A stretch of DNA of 64,000 nucleotides from Thermococcus sp. LS1 (GCF_012027395.1 NZ_SNUJ01000001.1:186001-250000), one strand, 5' to 3'. Shown: positions 1-12,432, counted from the first letter of the stretch. Program-made: numbers and translations. Notes: generated by a model from the letters alone, not told the origin.

Positions 1-27
1 AAGCTCTACGAGGAGCTCTCGCTCTAG
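1..27 (+). CDS. 3' end of an upstream gene (partial)
   Basis: The first eight codons read K-L-Y-E-E-L-S-L and end with TAG at 25-27. They are in an open frame from the window edge and lie 11 bases before the radB start, so they are probably the C-terminus of a gene co-transcribed with radB. Too little is present to name the product. Confidence 0.5.
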   Translation, partial: KLYEELSL

Positions 28-38
28 CGGTGGCGGTA

Positions 39-713
39 ATGCTGAGCACGGGAGTCAAATCACTAGACGAACTTCTTGGAGGGGGCATAGCCCCCGAGGT
101 TCTGACCCAGGTTTATGGAAGCTTCGCCACCGGAAAGACCACCCTTGCCGTTCAGATTGGCCTCCTGAGCGACGGGAAGGTTGCATACGTCGATACAGAG
201 GGTGGCTTTTCTCCCGAGAGGCTCGCCCAGATGGCTGAATCTAGGGGCCTCGACCCTGAGGAAGCCCTCCAGAGGTTCATCCTCTTCACCCCAGCCGATT
301 TCAAGGAGCAGAGAAGGACGATAGGAAGCCTGAAGAAGATCGTCGATAAGAGTTTCTCCCTCATCGTCGTGGATTCCATAACGGCCCACTACAGGGTTGA
401 AGAGCAGAGAAAGAACCTCACCGCTGAACTCGGGAAGCAGTTGCAGGTTCTCCTGTGGCTCGCGAGGAAGCACGGTATCCCAGTAATCGTGATAAATCAG
501 GTGCACTTCGACAGCCGCGCCGAGAGGATGAAGCCAGTTGCCGAGCACACCCTCGGATACCGCTGCAAGGACATTCTGAGGCTCGACAAGCTGAACACTC
601 CCGGATTGCGCGTGGCCCTTCTGGAGAGGCACAGGTTCAGGCCAGAGGGCGGCATGGTGTACTTCAGGATAACCGAGAAGGGCATAGAGGACGCGCTCGG
701 AGGGGCGGACTAG
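39..713 (+). CDS. radB: DNA repair and recombination protein RadB
   Basis: RadB is the short euryarchaeal RecA/RadA paralog that modulates homologous recombination; in the family it binds DNA and ATP but hydrolyses ATP poorly and does not form the long N-terminal domain of RadA. The 224-residue protein has only the ATPase core. The Walker A motif is GSFATGKTT near residue 27-35, and Walker B is LIVVDS before a conserved SITAHYR stretch. I chose ATG 39 rather than GTG 30 because a GGTGG ribosome site lies at 29-33 with normal spacing, and the family usually begins M-L-S-T-G. The upstream gene ends 11 bases before, suggesting an operon. Confidence 0.93.
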   Translation: MLSTGVKSLDELLGGGIAPEVLTQVYGSFATGKTTLAVQIGLLSDGKVAYVDTEGGFSPERLAQMAESRGLDPEEALQRFILFTPADFKEQRRTIGSLKKIVDKSFSLIVVDSITAHYRVEEQRKNLTAELGKQLQVLLWLARKHGIPVIVINQVHFDSRAERMKPVAEHTLGYRCKDILRLDKLNTPGLRVALLERHRFRPEGGMVYFRITEKGIEDALGGAD

Positions 714-780
714 TCGAGTTTTGCGAGTATTGCCTGCTGAGTACAATCATTCTGAACGAGCAAATGAAAAAGAAAAGGGT

Positions 781-2196
781 TCAAACTCTCTCAAACACTT
801 CCTGAGTTATCCTGAGCACGGCTTTGTAGAGCTTCTCCGTGATGATGCCCTCTTCGTAGTGCTCGGTGAGCTTGTCCTTGTCGATTATCTCCTTCTTGCC
901 GTCCGGCCACTTGACGATGTCGACCTCAAGGTCAACGTAGCGCGCCCTGTCAGGGTAAATCTCGACGGGGGTGTTGATGTTGTAGTACTCGCCCTTCAGG
1001 TTGCCGTCTCTGTCGTAATACCTGTGGACGAACCACCACTTACCTGCCTCTATCTCAGTAATCACGTAGTCGCCAAACTCTATCGGAATGTCAAGGCCGT
1101 CGTAGAACTTGCCGGGCTTGAGGTGGCGCTTTATGGTAACCTTGAGCGGGTTCATGGAGACCTCGACTATCTCGCCCGGCCCTATCTTTATCCTCTGGCC
1201 GTCGGGCTTGTAGTGCTCCAGGCTGAAGAGCCAGCCCTTCTTCGGCCCCTTGTTGGTAATCAAAGCCTCCCAGAAGCCCTGCCTCACCCTCTCCCTCTGG
1301 CCAGGAACCTTGGCGAGGATTCCCTCGGCTATTTCAACCGCAAAACTGAACTCCGGGTCGTAGGCTTTCAGCTGGTGGTGACCCTCAACGGTGGGAACAA
1401 CCTTGTTTCTTACCTCGTCGAGCTTCTTCTTCGCCCCTCCACCAAACTCGACCTCGTAGATGTCCCTGCCCTCGATTATGACCGATGGAGCCGTGTAGGA
1501 GTCCGCCTTCTTGAGCCTGTCGGCAAGCTTGGAAAGCTTTATTATTTCATCCCTGAGAGTGTTCCAGTCCTTGTATGCTGCGGCAGTCCTCCAGAGTATT
1601 CCCCACTCCCCGAGGTCTATGCTGAGTCCGAGGATCCTAAGCCTCTCCCTCTCGCTCTGGTCGCGTATCTTTCTGGATATCTTCACGTGCCTCTGCGCCC
1701 CTATCGGTTTTGGAATGAGCACCGCGTAGTCACCGGGAATAGTCAAAGTAACGCTCAGGTGCGGCAGGAGGTTGTGCTTCTTGACCTGGACAAGGACTTC
1801 GTCGCCTTCCATAGCGTTCGGAAGCTCGTCGGCAACGACGGTGCCTATGGCACTGCCTATGTCGATGTAAACGTAGCGCTCGTCTCTCTTGACGATCATT
1901 CCCTTGTATATCCCGTAGAGCTGATAGGGAAGCTTTCTAAAGAAAACATCTATCAGCTCGTCCTCAAGGACCTTCCTAACTTCCTCAACCTTCGTCCCAA
2001 CGAGAACGACACCGTGATGGTCCTTCTTGTCATAAACATCAACGTCAAACTCGTCGTAGGTCTTTTCGAGGCTGAAGCGCTCGACGATCTTCTGGCTCGG
2101 CTGGGAGATGCCAAAGCCCCTGTCGAGGAAGAGCTTCGTGAGGGCCGTGCTGTAGATGCCCCTAACCCGAACTGAAACTCCTGTGTTTGTAGACAC
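781..2196 (-). CDS. Probable ribonuclease FAU-1 (archaeal RNase E/G-like, AU-rich RNA binding)
   Basis: The protein of about 471 residues matches the FAU-1 family: an N-terminal S1-like/RNase E-G-like part ([12 protein letters not shown], then a stretch around [18 protein letters not shown]) and a C-terminal DUF402-type domain ([12 protein letters not shown], then [16 protein letters not shown]). FAU-1 binds AU-rich RNA and has been linked to 5S rRNA maturation in Thermococcales. GTG 2196 is preferred because GGGGTGGTG lies just upstream; GTG 2205 is an alternative that adds three residues. The start overlaps the end of the upstream coiled-coil gene by 35 bases, so the two are co-transcribed. 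The gene is convergent with radB. Confidence 0.88.
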   Translation of the reverse strand: MSTNTGVSVRVRGIYSTALTKLFLDRGFGISQPSQKIVERFSLEKTYDEFDVDVYDKKDHHGVVLVGTKVEEVRKVLEDELIDVFFRKLPYQLYGIYKGMIVKRDERYVYIDIGSAIGTVVADELPNAMEGDEVLVQVKKHNLLPHLSVTLTIPGDYAVLIPKPIGAQRHVKISRKIRDQSERERLRILGLSIDLGEWGILWRTAAAYKDWNTLRDEIIKLSKLADRLKKADSYTAPSVIIEGRDIYEVEFGGGAKKKLDEVRNKVVPTVEGHHQLKAYDPEFSFAVEIAEGILAKVPGQRERVRQGFWEALITNKGPKKGWLFSLEHYKPDGQRIKIGPGEIVEVSMNPLKVTIKRHLKPGKFYDGLDIPIEFGDYVITEIEAGKWWFVHRYYDRDGNLKGEYYNINTPVEIYPDRARYVDLEVDIVKWPDGKKEIIDKDKLTEHYEEGIITEKLYKAVLRITQEVFERV

Positions 2197-2908
2197 TTTC
2201 ACCACCCCTCATTTTCTTTTCCACCACTCCTATGAGCGTCAGACCTTCGAGTATCTCGCCGGCTCTCCCAACGCCGCTGAGCTTCTCCACGTTCCTCGCC
2301 TCGACCCACAGCAGGCCCCTTGAATGCCAGTCCTTTAGGGCCTCCTCAACCTTGTGAACGTCGCCGGGGTGAGAGTAAAGCCTGAGCATGAAGGTTTTCA
2401 TAACCTCGAGCTCGGCCTCAAGCTCTTCAATCTTCCGGAGCTTGTCCATTATACTCACGGGTACCTTTTTCTCCTTTTCGCCCTCGGCCAGAAGGGTGAG
2501 TCCCTCAACCTCAGTGGCAAGTTCCTGAATTGCCTTGCTCACAGCGTAATCGTAAACCCTGTGGAAGTGAACAAGTCTGTCAAGGGCAGTGTTCAGCCTC
2601 AGTCGGGCGTCATAGTCGGTTGCTTTCGCCAGTAGAGACAGAATCTCCTCAAGGCGGAACTTCATCTGGTGCTCGTTCCTGTGGAGCTCCTTGGCAAGTT
2701 CCTCAGCTCTTCCACCGATCTGGGCCATCTCCCGGTAGAGAACAGAGGCTATCTCAAGCTTCTCTCTGGAGAGCGTGTAAAGTCCCTTGATCCTTGCAAG
2801 AAGAGCTTCATAGTCCTTCTCCTCGTAGATGCCAGGAAACTGATGCTCAAATTGAGCGTGGAGCTCCTCGAGACGGGACAGCCTGGCCCTCAGTTCGTCA
2901 ACGTTCAT
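2162..2908 (-). CDS. Coiled-coil protein with C-terminal winged-helix-like segment, unknown function
   Basis: The 248-residue protein is almost wholly helical and charged. Residues about 1-170 carry long coiled-coil heptads, and the last about 60 residues ([22 protein letters not shown], then [16 protein letters not shown]) look like a small winged-helix domain. No catalytic motif is visible. It is the first gene of a two-gene transcript with FAU-1, overlapping it by 35 bases, so a role in RNA metabolism is a reasonable guess, but only from context. ATG 2908 follows a G-rich ribosome site. It is divergent from moaA. Confidence 0.7.
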   Translation of the reverse strand: MNVDELRARLSRLEELHAQFEHQFPGIYEEKDYEALLARIKGLYTLSREKLEIASVLYREMAQIGGRAEELAKELHRNEHQMKFRLEEILSLLAKATDYDARLRLNTALDRLVHFHRVYDYAVSKAIQELATEVEGLTLLAEGEKEKKVPVSIMDKLRKIEELEAELEVMKTFMLRLYSHPGDVHKVEEALKDWHSRGLLWVEARNVEKLSGVGRAGEILEGLTLIGVVEKKMRGGESVYKHRSFSSG

Positions 2909-2966
2909 GCGAAAACCCCCTGAGGGTTATCTAGATTCTCCCCCTACTTGTAGTTTTCGATGATCG

Positions 2967-2992
2967 TTGGGTAAACAGAATCACTTACCCAA
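2967..2992. promoter_or_regulatory. Operator-like inverted repeat upstream of moaA
   Basis: TTGGGTAA at 2967-2974 and TTACCCAA at 2985-2992 are perfect 8-base arms separated by 10 bases. They lie immediately upstream of the T-rich TATA-like box (about 2996-3005) that should drive moaA on the plus strand, and between the divergent moaA and coiled-coil genes. The position fits a regulator site; no known regulator was matched. Confidence 0.45.
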
Positions 2993-3034
2993 ACCTTTTT
3001 TTAAGCCCAAATGTTAATCATCTTGGTGCTTGAA

Positions 3035-3961
3035 ATGGTGCTCTACGACCGCTTTGGCAGGCCGGTGACGAACCTCAGGATTTCAATCACACGGGACTGC
3101 AACTACCGATGCTTCTTCTGCCATCGAGAGGGCCAGCACTTTAACGCAAGGTTAGAACTCACTCCAGCTGAAATCGAAAGGCTCGTTAGAGTAGCCTCGA
3201 ACCTAGGGATAAAGAAAGTCAAGCTAACCGGCGGCGAGCCGACTGTGAGGAGCGATATTATCGAGATAGTGAGAAGGATAAAACCCTACCTAAGAGACCT
3301 CTCGATGACGACCAACGGGAGCAGGCTGAAGGAGCTAGCGAAGCCTTTGGCAAAAGCAGGCCTTGACAGGGTGAACGTTTCGCTCCACAGCCTTAAGCCA
3401 GATGTTTACAAGAAGATAACCGGCGTTGACATGCTTGATGTCGTTCTTGAGGGCATTGAGGAAGCCGTCAGATACCTCAGCCCGGTCAAGCTCAACATGA
3501 CCGTAATGAAGGGCCTCAACGACGGCGAGATATGGGATATGATAGACTTTGCGGCCAAGACCGGCACGATACTCCAGCTGATAGAGCTCGAGGCGCCGAG
3601 AGAGATGACACAAACGAGCTTCTTCAGGAAGTATTTCTACCCGCTCAAGCCCGTTGAGCAGAAGCTCGAGGAGATGGCCGTGAAAACCCGGGAAAGGAGG
3701 ATGCACAGAAGGAAGAAGTATTTCATTCCGACGGACTACGGAATAGCCGAGGTTGAGGTTGTCAGGGCTATGCACAACACGATTTTCTGCGCCAACTGCA
3801 CCCGCCTTAGGGTTACTTCAGACGGCAAGTTCAAAACCTGCCTTCTAAGAAAGAATGATCTCATAGACTTCTCCACGGCGCTTAGGAACAGCGTCAGCGA
3901 TGCAGAACTTGTTGAGCTCTTCCAGAAGGCAGTTCTGATGAGAGAGCCCTACTGGAAATAG
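3035..3961 (+). CDS. moaA: GTP 3',8-cyclase MoaA (radical SAM, molybdo/tungsto-pterin biosynthesis)
   Basis: MoaA catalyses the first step of molybdopterin (here mostly tungstopterin) cofactor synthesis, rearranging GTP with a radical SAM cluster. In the 308-residue protein C22, C26 and C29 form the CxxxCxxC SAM-cluster motif (DCNYRCFFC), followed by the GGEPTVR motif. The C-terminal [21 protein letters not shown] supplies the second cluster cysteines. The GTG/ATG at 3011 is in frame, but ATG 3035 is preceded by GGTG and gives the family-like N-terminus [11 protein letters not shown] single gene with its own promoter region carrying an inverted repeat; it matters here because Thermococcales rely on tungsten oxidoreductases. 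Confidence 0.92.
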   Translation: MVLYDRFGRPVTNLRISITRDCNYRCFFCHREGQHFNARLELTPAEIERLVRVASNLGIKKVKLTGGEPTVRSDIIEIVRRIKPYLRDLSMTTNGSRLKELAKPLAKAGLDRVNVSLHSLKPDVYKKITGVDMLDVVLEGIEEAVRYLSPVKLNMTVMKGLNDGEIWDMIDFAAKTGTILQLIELEAPREMTQTSFFRKYFYPLKPVEQKLEEMAVKTRERRMHRRKKYFIPTDYGIAEVEVVRAMHNTIFCANCTRLRVTSDGKFKTCLLRKNDLIDFSTALRNSVSDAELVELFQKAVLMREPYWK

Positions 3962-3999
3962 TTTAATACTACTTTGCCCTAAATTACAAGGGTGACTGG

Positions 4000-5899
<1,900 letters not shown>

Positions 5900-5903
5900 A
5901 GCC

Positions 5904-7409
5904 TCACTTCTTCAGGAAGTCAAAGAGCGTAGCCTGCTTGCCCTTCTTCTTGGGCTTGTCGATCTTCTCGGACTTCTTCTCCTTCTCGACGGCTTCCATC
6001 TCTTCCTCGGCCTTCTCGAGCTCCTCCTCGCTTATCTCCTCTTCTTCGAGCTCTTCTGCTTCATCGACTTTTTCTTCCGGTTCTTTCACCTCGGCCGCCT
6101 CAACCGCTACCTTAACGTGCTCCTTGAGCTCGTTCCGCTCCTCCTTGAGGCGCTTGTGAATGTTGAGGCTCTTGCCCCATATCGTCTTCGCTTTCTCCTT
6201 GTCGCCAACTATGAACTCGACCTCCTTCTCACTCAGGTCGAGGAAGACGACGAAGTGCGCCGCCATGTCGGGGTTGTGCTCGAATATCGCCTTAAGGATG
6301 TTGAGGGTTTCAAGAGCCTCGAGCTTCGCCATGTGCATCTCGCTCATTATCTTCTTGACCACTGAATCCCTGAGCGAGCGCTCCTCCTTGCTCTCGGTGA
6401 GGAGCTTTATCGTCTTCGGCGGGTAAATCCTCACGAAGCCCTTCTTCTTGACGCCAGCCACTGCAACGCCGGCGGTCATCATGTCCGTGGCGTACTTCCA
6501 GAGTCCGTAGTTACCCGTCCTCTGGGCCCTGCCGAGGTATATATCAGCTCTGCTAAGCGCTTCGTAGGCCCTCGCTATGTCCTCCGGCTTGTAATAGACG
6601 TAAGGCAGGTTCTCGTCTATCCACTGGAGGAGCTCGTGGGGAAACATGTCAACGCCGAGAACGGCCAGCTTTGCGCGTTTGGCGTTGTCGGTTGCGAACA
6701 GCTGAGCCAATGCCTGGAAGACGCTCTTCTCCACGTCACGGAATGCGAGAACCTCTCTGGCGTCCTCGATTCCACCCGAGACAACAGTCTGAAGGTCGTT
6801 TATTGCTGCCCTTAAGTCGCCGTTGGCGCGCTTGGCTATCTCCTGGAGGATTTCCTTCGGAACGGTTACACCCTCTGCCTTTAGGATCCTTATGAGGGCC
6901 TTCATTATGTCCCTCTGGCTCAGGCGCTTGTATTCAACTATCTGGGCCTTGTTCCTTATCTCCCTCGGAACCTCCCAGTAGTGGTTGGCTGACATGATTA
7001 TCGGGTTCCTGGCTTTGTCGATGAGCTTCGCTATCTCTCTCGCTCCGCTTGGTTCTATGTTGTCTGACTCGTCGAGGAATATCAGCTTTCTCCTCTTTCC
7101 AAGGATGTCCATCGTGTAGGCTGCCTGGACATAGCGCTCTATCTTCTCGTAGGTCCTCTCGTCGCTCGCGTTGAGCTCGATGACCTCGAAGCCGTACTCC
7201 CTGGCCAGGGCGTAGATGGTGGTGGTCTTGCCCGTCCCCGGAGGTCCAGCGAGGAGGAGAGCCTTCTTCTTCGGCGGATTACCGTGCAGCCATGCCTCTA
7301 TCCATGCCCTTACCTGCTCCAAAGCCTTGTCCTGATTCACTATCTCGCTCAGCCTTCTCGGGCGGTACTTCTCAACCCAGGGAACATCGAAGGAGGGCAT
7401 GGCCATCAC
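5904..7409 (-). CDS. rfcL: Replication factor C large subunit
   Basis: RFC loads the PCNA sliding clamp at primer-template junctions; the archaeal complex has one large and four small subunits. The 501-residue protein has an AAA+ module with Walker [10 protein letters not shown] near residue 55 and Walker B IFLDESDN, followed by the collar region. An acidic, Glu/Lys-rich tail covers about 415-490, and the C-terminal [11 protein letters not shown] is a PCNA-interacting (PIP) box. The start ATG overlaps the rfcS stop by 4 bases (7406-7409), so both subunits are coupled in translation. The gene is convergent with trm5, with a gap of only four bases. No intein is present. Confidence 0.96.
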   Translation of the reverse strand: MMAMPSFDVPWVEKYRPRRLSEIVNQDKALEQVRAWIEAWLHGNPPKKKALLLAGPPGTGKTTTIYALAREYGFEVIELNASDERTYEKIERYVQAAYTMDILGKRRKLIFLDESDNIEPSGAREIAKLIDKARNPIIMSANHYWEVPREIRNKAQIVEYKRLSQRDIMKALIRILKAEGVTVPKEILQEIAKRANGDLRAAINDLQTVVSGGIEDAREVLAFRDVEKSVFQALAQLFATDNAKRAKLAVLGVDMFPHELLQWIDENLPYVYYKPEDIARAYEALSRADIYLGRAQRTGNYGLWKYATDMMTAGVAVAGVKKKGFVRIYPPKTIKLLTESKEERSLRDSVVKKIMSEMHMAKLEALETLNILKAIFEHNPDMAAHFVVFLDLSEKEVEFIVGDKEKAKTIWGKSLNIHKRLKEERNELKEHVKVAVEAAEVKEPEEKVDEAEELEEEEISEEELEKAEEEMEAVEKEKKSEKIDKPKKKGKQATLFDFLKK

Positions 7410-8386
7410 TTACCCATCAGGGTGAACTGAGCGAGCAGAGCCTCGAGCTGAATCATCTCGTTCGCTCCCTCAACGAGCCTGAAGTTGTACTCGCCTATCT
7501 TGTCCGCCAAAGCGACCTTTCTGTCCTCTGGAATTGTGAGGTTGAACACTTCCTTGTGCATCTGGATGAGAACGTCCTCGCCGCTGAGCCCCTGCTTGAG
7601 GAGAATCTCCCTCAGCTTCTCTCTGGCCTTGAGGAAGTTGCCCTCGAGGGCAAGGTTCATCATCTCACGTACGTCTTCTGGACGAGCCCTGCTCGCAACG
7701 AGGAAGACGTTCTCATCGGTTATCTTTCTGTCGAGCGCAGCAGCTGCCTGAAGGACATTTATTGCCCTCCTGAGGTCGCCTTCAGCGACATAAAGGAGCG
7801 CCTGAAGGCCGTCCTCAGTGAGCTCAAGCCCCTCGTTCTCGGCTATGTACTTGATGCGCTTTGCTATGTCATTATCGTTGAGCGGTCTGAAGCGGAAGAT
7901 GGCACACCTCGACTGTATTGGCTCGATTATCTTGCTGCTGTAATTACAGCTGAGTATGAACCTCACGTTGGTCGAGAACATCTCCATTGTTCTCCTAAGC
8001 GCCTGCTGGGCGTCCTGGGTTAAAGCGTCCGCCTCGTCGAGGAAGATTATCTTAAAGCTTGCACCACCTATCGGCTTAGTTCTCGCGAACTCCTTCACCT
8101 TCTCGCGGATGACGTTTATACCGCGCTCATCGCTCGCGTTGAGCTCGAGGAAGTTGTGCCTCCAGTGCTCGCCGAAGAGCTCCCTCGCCAGGGCTAAAGC
8201 GGCCGTGGTCTTTCCGACACCAGGCGGCCCTGCGAAGAGGAGGTGGGGCATCGAACCGGTTTTAACGTAGTGTTTGAGGCGCTTGACTATATGCTCCTGA
8301 CCGACTATATCTTCCAGCCTCTGCGGCCTGTACTTCTCAACCCACGGCTTTTCAAGGATTTTAACCTCCTGGACTTCCTCTGGCAT
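7406..8386 (-). CDS. rfcS: Replication factor C small subunit
   Basis: The 326-residue AAA+ clamp-loader subunit shows Walker [11 protein letters not shown], Walker [10 protein letters not shown], and the SRC arginine-finger motif in [12 protein letters not shown]. Unlike several Thermococcales orthologs, it carries no intein. ATG 8386 is chosen because GGTGAT lies 5 bases upstream and MPEEVQEV fits the family; an open frame continues 35 codons further upstream without support. It is the first gene of the rfcS-rfcL operon. A TATA-like TTAATA about 45 bases upstream (near 8430) is a plausible promoter. Confidence 0.96.
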   Translation of the reverse strand: MPEEVQEVKILEKPWVEKYRPQRLEDIVGQEHIVKRLKHYVKTGSMPHLLFAGPPGVGKTTAALALARELFGEHWRHNFLELNASDERGINVIREKVKEFARTKPIGGASFKIIFLDEADALTQDAQQALRRTMEMFSTNVRFILSCNYSSKIIEPIQSRCAIFRFRPLNDNDIAKRIKYIAENEGLELTEDGLQALLYVAEGDLRRAINVLQAAAALDRKITDENVFLVASRARPEDVREMMNLALEGNFLKAREKLREILLKQGLSGEDVLIQMHKEVFNLTIPEDRKVALADKIGEYNFRLVEGANEMIQLEALLAQFTLMGK

Positions 8387-8493
8387 AGCTATCACCTTTC
8401 CTAAAAGGCTTATGCGCCTCCGGGGTATTAAGCCTTTTGCCCTCCCGAACCCCCACTTCCAAGCCCTGATGAACCCAAAGGAGAAGTGCAAAA

Positions 8494-8502
8494 CTTTTAT
8501 AC
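8494..8502 (+). promoter_or_regulatory. TATA box of kbl
   Basis: CTTTTATAC at 8494-8502 lies about 30 bases before the GGTGG ribosome site and 31 bases before ATG 8533, the usual archaeal spacing for a short leader. Confidence 0.5.
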
Positions 8503-8532
8503 CTCAGTGTCCAAAAACTTTCGGTGGTTCTC

Positions 8533-9720
8533 ATGGCGAAGCTCGACTGGATTAGGGAAGAGCTCCAGGAGCTTAAGGAAAAGGGCCTCTACGTAACTAT
8601 TAGAAAGCTCGAGAGCGCCCAGGGGCCCTGGGTTGTGGTTGACGGAAAGCGCGTTCTCAACATGTGTTCGAACAACTATCTCGGCCTCGCCGCACATCCC
8701 AAGATTAAGGAAGCGGCCATCAGGGCTATTCTCGACTACGGTGTCGGTGCCGGTGCCGTCAGAACCATAGCCGGTACCATGGAGCTCCACGTTGAACTGG
8801 AGGAGAAGCTGGCTAAGTTCAAGAAGAGAGAGGCTGCCATACTCTTCCAGAGCGGCTACAACGCCAACCTGGGAGCTATAAGTGCACTCCTCAAGAAGGG
8901 TGAGGATGGAGTATTCATCAGCGAGGAGCTCAACCACGCAAGCATAATCGACGGAATGCGCCTCAGCGGCGCTCCAAAAGTCATTTACAAGCACCTCGAT
9001 ATGGAGGACCTCAAGAAGAGGCTGGAGGAGAACAAGGACAAGAAGAAGAAAATCATCGTCAGCGACGGTGTCTTCTCGATGGACGGTGACCTCGCCCCGC
9101 TCCCTGAGATGGCCGAGCTGGCTGAGCAGTACGATGCTATACTCTACATCGACGACGCCCATGGTGAGGGTGTCCTCGGAGACAGCGGAAGAGGTATAGT
9201 GGACCACTTCAAGCTCCACGACAGGGTCGACTTCGAGATGGGTACGCTGAGCAAGGCCTTCGGTGTCATAGGTGGCTACGTTGCCGGTCCGGAGGAGGCC
9301 ATCGAGTACCTCCGCCAGAGGGCCAGACCGTTCCTCTTCTCGAGCGCTCCGAACCCCCCTGACGTTGCCGCCGCAATAGCGGCCGTTGAGATACTCCAGA
9401 AGAGCGACGAGCTGGTTAGGAAGCTCTGGGACAACACCCACTTCCTCCAGAATGGATTGAGAGACCTCGGCTACGACCTCGGCAACACCAAGCACCCAAT
9501 TACCCCGGTCATGCTCTATGACGAGAAGCTCGCCCAGGAGTTCTCAAGGAGGCTCTACGAGGAGTACAACATCTTCGCGCAGGCAATCGTCTATCCGACA
9601 GTTCCGCTCGGAACTGCCAGAATAAGGCTCGAGCCCTCAGCGGCCCACAGCAAGGAGGACCTCCAGTATGTCATCGACGCCTTCGAGGATCTCGGAAAGA
9701 AGACCGGGTTCCTGAAGTGA
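8533..9720 (+). CDS. kbl: 2-amino-3-ketobutyrate CoA ligase (glycine C-acetyltransferase)
   Basis: This PLP enzyme of the alpha-oxoamine synthase family splits 2-amino-3-ketobutyrate with CoA into glycine and acetyl-CoA, completing threonine degradation after threonine dehydrogenase. The 395-residue length matches the family. The PLP lysine is K241 in GTLSKAFG; the DDAHGEG motif (the PLP-contacting Asp and His) and the substrate-site ASHN-like segment LNHASIIDG are also visible. ATG 8533 is chosen over GTG 8524 because GGTGG precedes it and MAKLDWI fits the Pyrococcus proteins. Family members can act with other amino acids, so the precise substrate is inferred. Confidence 0.9.
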   Translation: MAKLDWIREELQELKEKGLYVTIRKLESAQGPWVVVDGKRVLNMCSNNYLGLAAHPKIKEAAIRAILDYGVGAGAVRTIAGTMELHVELEEKLAKFKKREAAILFQSGYNANLGAISALLKKGEDGVFISEELNHASIIDGMRLSGAPKVIYKHLDMEDLKKRLEENKDKKKKIIVSDGVFSMDGDLAPLPEMAELAEQYDAILYIDDAHGEGVLGDSGRGIVDHFKLHDRVDFEMGTLSKAFGVIGGYVAGPEEAIEYLRQRARPFLFSSAPNPPDVAAAIAAVEILQKSDELVRKLWDNTHFLQNGLRDLGYDLGNTKHPITPVMLYDEKLAQEFSRRLYEEYNIFAQAIVYPTVPLGTARIRLEPSAAHSKEDLQYVIDAFEDLGKKTGFLK

Positions 9721-9846
9721 GCTCTTCTGTTCTTTTCCTTTTAAGTCGTCATTGAGAGCAGGATTAAATATCCATCTCAACATAATACGATTGCTAATTG
9801 AATTTTAGATTGGACTTAATAATAGACTTAGCTAACGAGAGTAAAT

Positions 9847-9854
9847 TTTATATA
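9847..9854 (+). promoter_or_regulatory. TATA box of the frameshifted exported-protein gene
   Basis: TTTATATA at 9847-9854 sits in an A+T-rich stretch 15-30 bases before the cluster of GTG codons (9869, 9875, 9884) that could start the following gene. Confidence 0.45.
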
Positions 9855-9868
9855 TTAAAAACTAAGTA

Positions 9869-11304
9869 GTGATTGTGAGCTACGTGGTAAAGAAAAAGCT
9901 CGCCGCGGCGCTAATACTTCTCATACTGTTGGGAAGCACGACGGTGGGAGCACTGAACTACCTAGCCAACAATGAAAACTCGATAACCCAAATCCTCGGC
10001 TACGATGTCTACAAAATCGAAGGCTCAGGCAACTACATCATCTACTACCCCCTGCCCAACGGAAGTGTTAAAGTACTGAAAACCGGAAAAGCAGAAGGGT
10101 TCTTTCCGACCTTCGTCAAAGTACCCAGACACAAGTGGATCAAAGAACTCTCAACGGGTGAAAAAGCCTTCTACGCCCCACCAACTCCCCTAATACTCTA
10201 CATTACAGAGGACGGAAAGCTGGGAGTGAAAAGCATAACCTCAAGCAGGATCAAGCTCGAAAGCGAAAAGACCGTGGATTTAAAGGGAACCCATCAGGTT
10301 CAGGCGAAAGGCTCATGTCCAAGGGGCTGGATAGACTTTGGAGGAAGGTACTGCCTCAACCCCCAATGGGACCTGTACTTTGAAAGCAGGGCAAAATCAA
10401 AAACCTTCAACGAATGGGTCTCAGTGATGGGACTAAAAATAGAAAACAAAGTCGCAGAAGAGATAGATTTCGACTGGGATCTCGTGCTCAGCAGGAGTAC
10501 CTACAGCTACTGGACGATTGGAATTGACGTTGGGCCCTTAACGGTGCTTAGCGTATCCAAGGGACACCGCTTCGAAGGCTGGGCACTGGATATAAGCTAT
10601 CAATCATTAGGGCCCTTAACAGTTAATTCAAACACTTGGAGAGGTATCTTAACATCAAGGTGGAGTACATTGTGGCCCACGCTAAGGTTCCCGCGTACGA
10701 CAAGCTCACGAGGAGGTATGTGGACATAGAGATAGCACAAACATACCCAATCAAAATCCACAGCACCGGAAAGTACACGATATGGGAGTCTCCTACAAGG
10801 GGCATCTACTTCACAGAGTCGCAAGGGAACAACCCTCCAAGGATCACCACAACCCCCAACATCTGGAGCATCTCAAAAGAAGCGGAGTGGAGAAGGAAGT
10901 GGATAAGTGCTGGGAGTTGGAAAAGTGCCGTCTATGTTAGACAATCTCAAAGTGAGGTCTTCTCATCGAGCTCCAGCCTGAGCATCCCAATAGGCTATGC
11001 CGCCGGAAAGTACCTTGCGGGCATAAATCCCACCCTTGGAAGACTGGCCAGCGCGCTCAGCCTGACGTTTGGGTTCCACAAGTACATGAACGCAGCTTCA
11101 ATGGCAGAATACAGCGTCGACGTCAAGCCCAAAAAGAGATGCTACGCAATGTACAGCGTTCTGGGGGTGAAGGTGAGGACTAGTGGGCCGAAGATCAGCG
11201 TGCCGCTGGTGTTTGGCGTTATAACCGACGGCAGGTCCCCGTCCCCACCCTGCGATCCAAGAACAGGCATGTGCGTGAACTCTGACAACGATATCATAGG
11301 CTAA
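9869..11304 (+). pseudogene. Exported protein, frameshifted; paralog of the 12433-13947 gene
   Basis: Two abutting open frames together encode about 478 residues. The first (9869-10729) has a signal peptide (KKKLAAALILLILLGS) and stays sensible to about residue 250. The second (frame -1, sensible from about 10630 to 11304) continues with LNIKVEYIVAHAKVPAYDK. Near the junction the sequence GGGCCCTTAAC occurs twice, 80 bases apart. The combined product resembles the gene at 12433-13947: both have a signal peptide, a Cys-Pro/Cys-Gly pair in mid-protein, a YIV/YVV strand, a GIYF/AMYYI segment and a Ser-rich region before KYMN/KYRS. So one base was lost around 10624-10660, unless it is a sequencing error or programmed shift. 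All candidate starts are GTG. Function unknown. Confidence 0.65.
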
Positions 11305-11308
11305 AGAT

Positions 11309-11322
11309 CTCTTTCCTTTTTT
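11309..11322 (+). terminator. T-rich terminator after the frameshifted gene
   Basis: A pyrimidine tract with CTTTCC followed by six T residues at about 11311-11322 lies just after the stop at 11304. Runs of T in the coding strand end transcription in Thermococcales. It abuts the end of endA, which is convergent. Confidence 0.4.
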
Positions 11323-11852
11323 CAGAACTTCACCCACTCAATCTTATAGTACACGACGTCATTGTCCTCATCAACGACCGCCATCACCATATTCTTCCTG
11401 ACGCCGTGGGCAACTCTCACGCGAGCCGTTATATCGTTAGGGCTGAAGCGGAGGTTCTCCGGAACGACCCATATCAGCCACTGGGAGTGCTCGTCCATTC
11501 CGCGCCTGTAAACCCTGAAGTGGGAGCCGAACTTAAGGGCCGACTTGACGATATAGCCCCTGTCGCGCAGGTCTTTGTAAACGAGGTATTTGATGTCGAA
11601 CTGGCCGTCCTTTTTCCGGCCGAGTTCAAAGAGCTCCTCGAAGGAGAGCTCCTTACCACCGTCAAGAACCTTTATCTTGCCCCTCTCCATCAGGTATGCC
11701 GCCTCGATGAGCGAAAGAAAGAGCTTTCCGTTGACGACCTCGCCGAAATAGCGCTTGTTGTAGAGCTGATTTATTGCCTTCTCCCTCTCGCTGAAGGCCC
11801 TGTCACCGCTGAGCTTGAACTCTATCGGCTCCTTCAATTCCTCCCACCCCAC
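11322..11852 (-). CDS. endA: tRNA-splicing endonuclease EndA
   Basis: EndA cuts introns out of precursor tRNAs at bulge-helix-bulge structures. The 176-residue size is that of the single-subunit archaeal type. The catalytic triad regions are visible: the Tyr-containing segment GSHFRVYRRG, the His in the DEHSQWLIWVVP segment, and the Lys in GVRKNMVMAVVD. The start is GTG 11852, inside the 3' end of the acetyltransferase gene (19-base overlap), so the two are an operon. The N-terminal extension MGWEELKEP is short and could begin a few codons later. Confidence 0.93.
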   Translation of the reverse strand: MGWEELKEPIEFKLSGDRAFSEREKAINQLYNKRYFGEVVNGKLFLSLIEAAYLMERGKIKVLDGGKELSFEELFELGRKKDGQFDIKYLVYKDLRDRGYIVKSALKFGSHFRVYRRGMDEHSQWLIWVVPENLRFSPNDITARVRVAHGVRKNMVMAVVDEDNDVVYYKIEWVKF

Positions 11853-12337
11853 TCGTCGGCCGGCATAAGCATGTAGTAGGCATCCTCGCCGTCGGCGTAG
11901 TAGCCTATTATCCTTTTAATCTTTCTAAAGCCGAAGCGCTCGTAGAGCTTTATGGCATTTTCGTTGCTGACACGAACCTCAAGCCCTATGTAGCGCGCGC
12001 CCTTCTTTATCAGTCTTTCTATAGCCTCACTCAATAAAGCAGAGCCTATGCCGTTGCCCCTGTAAGCCGGATCGACGGCGATGCTCATTATGTGGCCTTC
12101 CAAGTCGGGCCTCAGGTAGGCCATGACGTAGCCGACAACCCTGCCGTTGTACTCCGCGACAAGAAACGTATCCGGATTGTTCTCGAGAAAAACGAGAAAG
12201 ACGCCCCGGGGGTACTGCTCACGGAACGAGGCACGCTCTATCCTAACTATATCTGGAATGTCAAAGAGCTTAGCAGGCCTTATAACCACCATCGAGAGGG
12301 GAATCCTTCCCCCCAGATCCCGGACGGAGACACTCAT
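11834..12337 (-). CDS. rimI: RimI-type protein N-terminal acetyltransferase
   Basis: A GNAT-fold acetyltransferase of 167 residues. The acetyl-CoA pyrophosphate loop is RGNGIGSALL, preceded by GHIMSIAVDPAYRG, and the NENAIKLYERFGFRK motif is typical of RimI/Ard1. Archaeal members acetylate protein N-termini. The first 15 residues (MSVSVRDLGGRIPLS) are an extension; ATG 12292 (MVVIRPA) is an alternative start but lacks a good ribosome site. A TATA-like ATTAAAAG lies about 25 bases before ATG 12337, which suggests a leaderless or short-leader start. It is followed by endA in the same transcript. Confidence 0.88.
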   Translation of the reverse strand: MSVSVRDLGGRIPLSMVVIRPAKLFDIPDIVRIERASFREQYPRGVFLVFLENNPDTFLVAEYNGRVVGYVMAYLRPDLEGHIMSIAVDPAYRGNGIGSALLSEAIERLIKKGARYIGLEVRVSNENAIKLYERFGFRKIKRIIGYYADGEDAYYMLMPADEWGGRN

Positions 12338-12432
12338 GTTATAACCTACGCGCCAAGGCTTTTAATGTTTAGCCTCCCCGAAAAAAGGTAAAGATATGGC
12401 AGGAACATTAGCTTTCTGGGTTTTCTTCATTT

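Noticed and set aside
721-2175. 484-codon open frame on the plus strand opposite FAU-1
   Set aside because: It is an antisense shadow of a well-supported FAU-1 gene in a G+C-rich genome, with no ribosome site and no recognisable domain.
8386-8402. TATCAC upstream of rfcS as a Tgr motif
   Set aside because: It is the complement of the GGTGATAG ribosome site of rfcS and lacks the paired half-site.
8497-9495. 332-codon open frame on the minus strand opposite kbl
   Set aside because: Its composition mirrors the complement of kbl, and kbl has clear PLP motifs.
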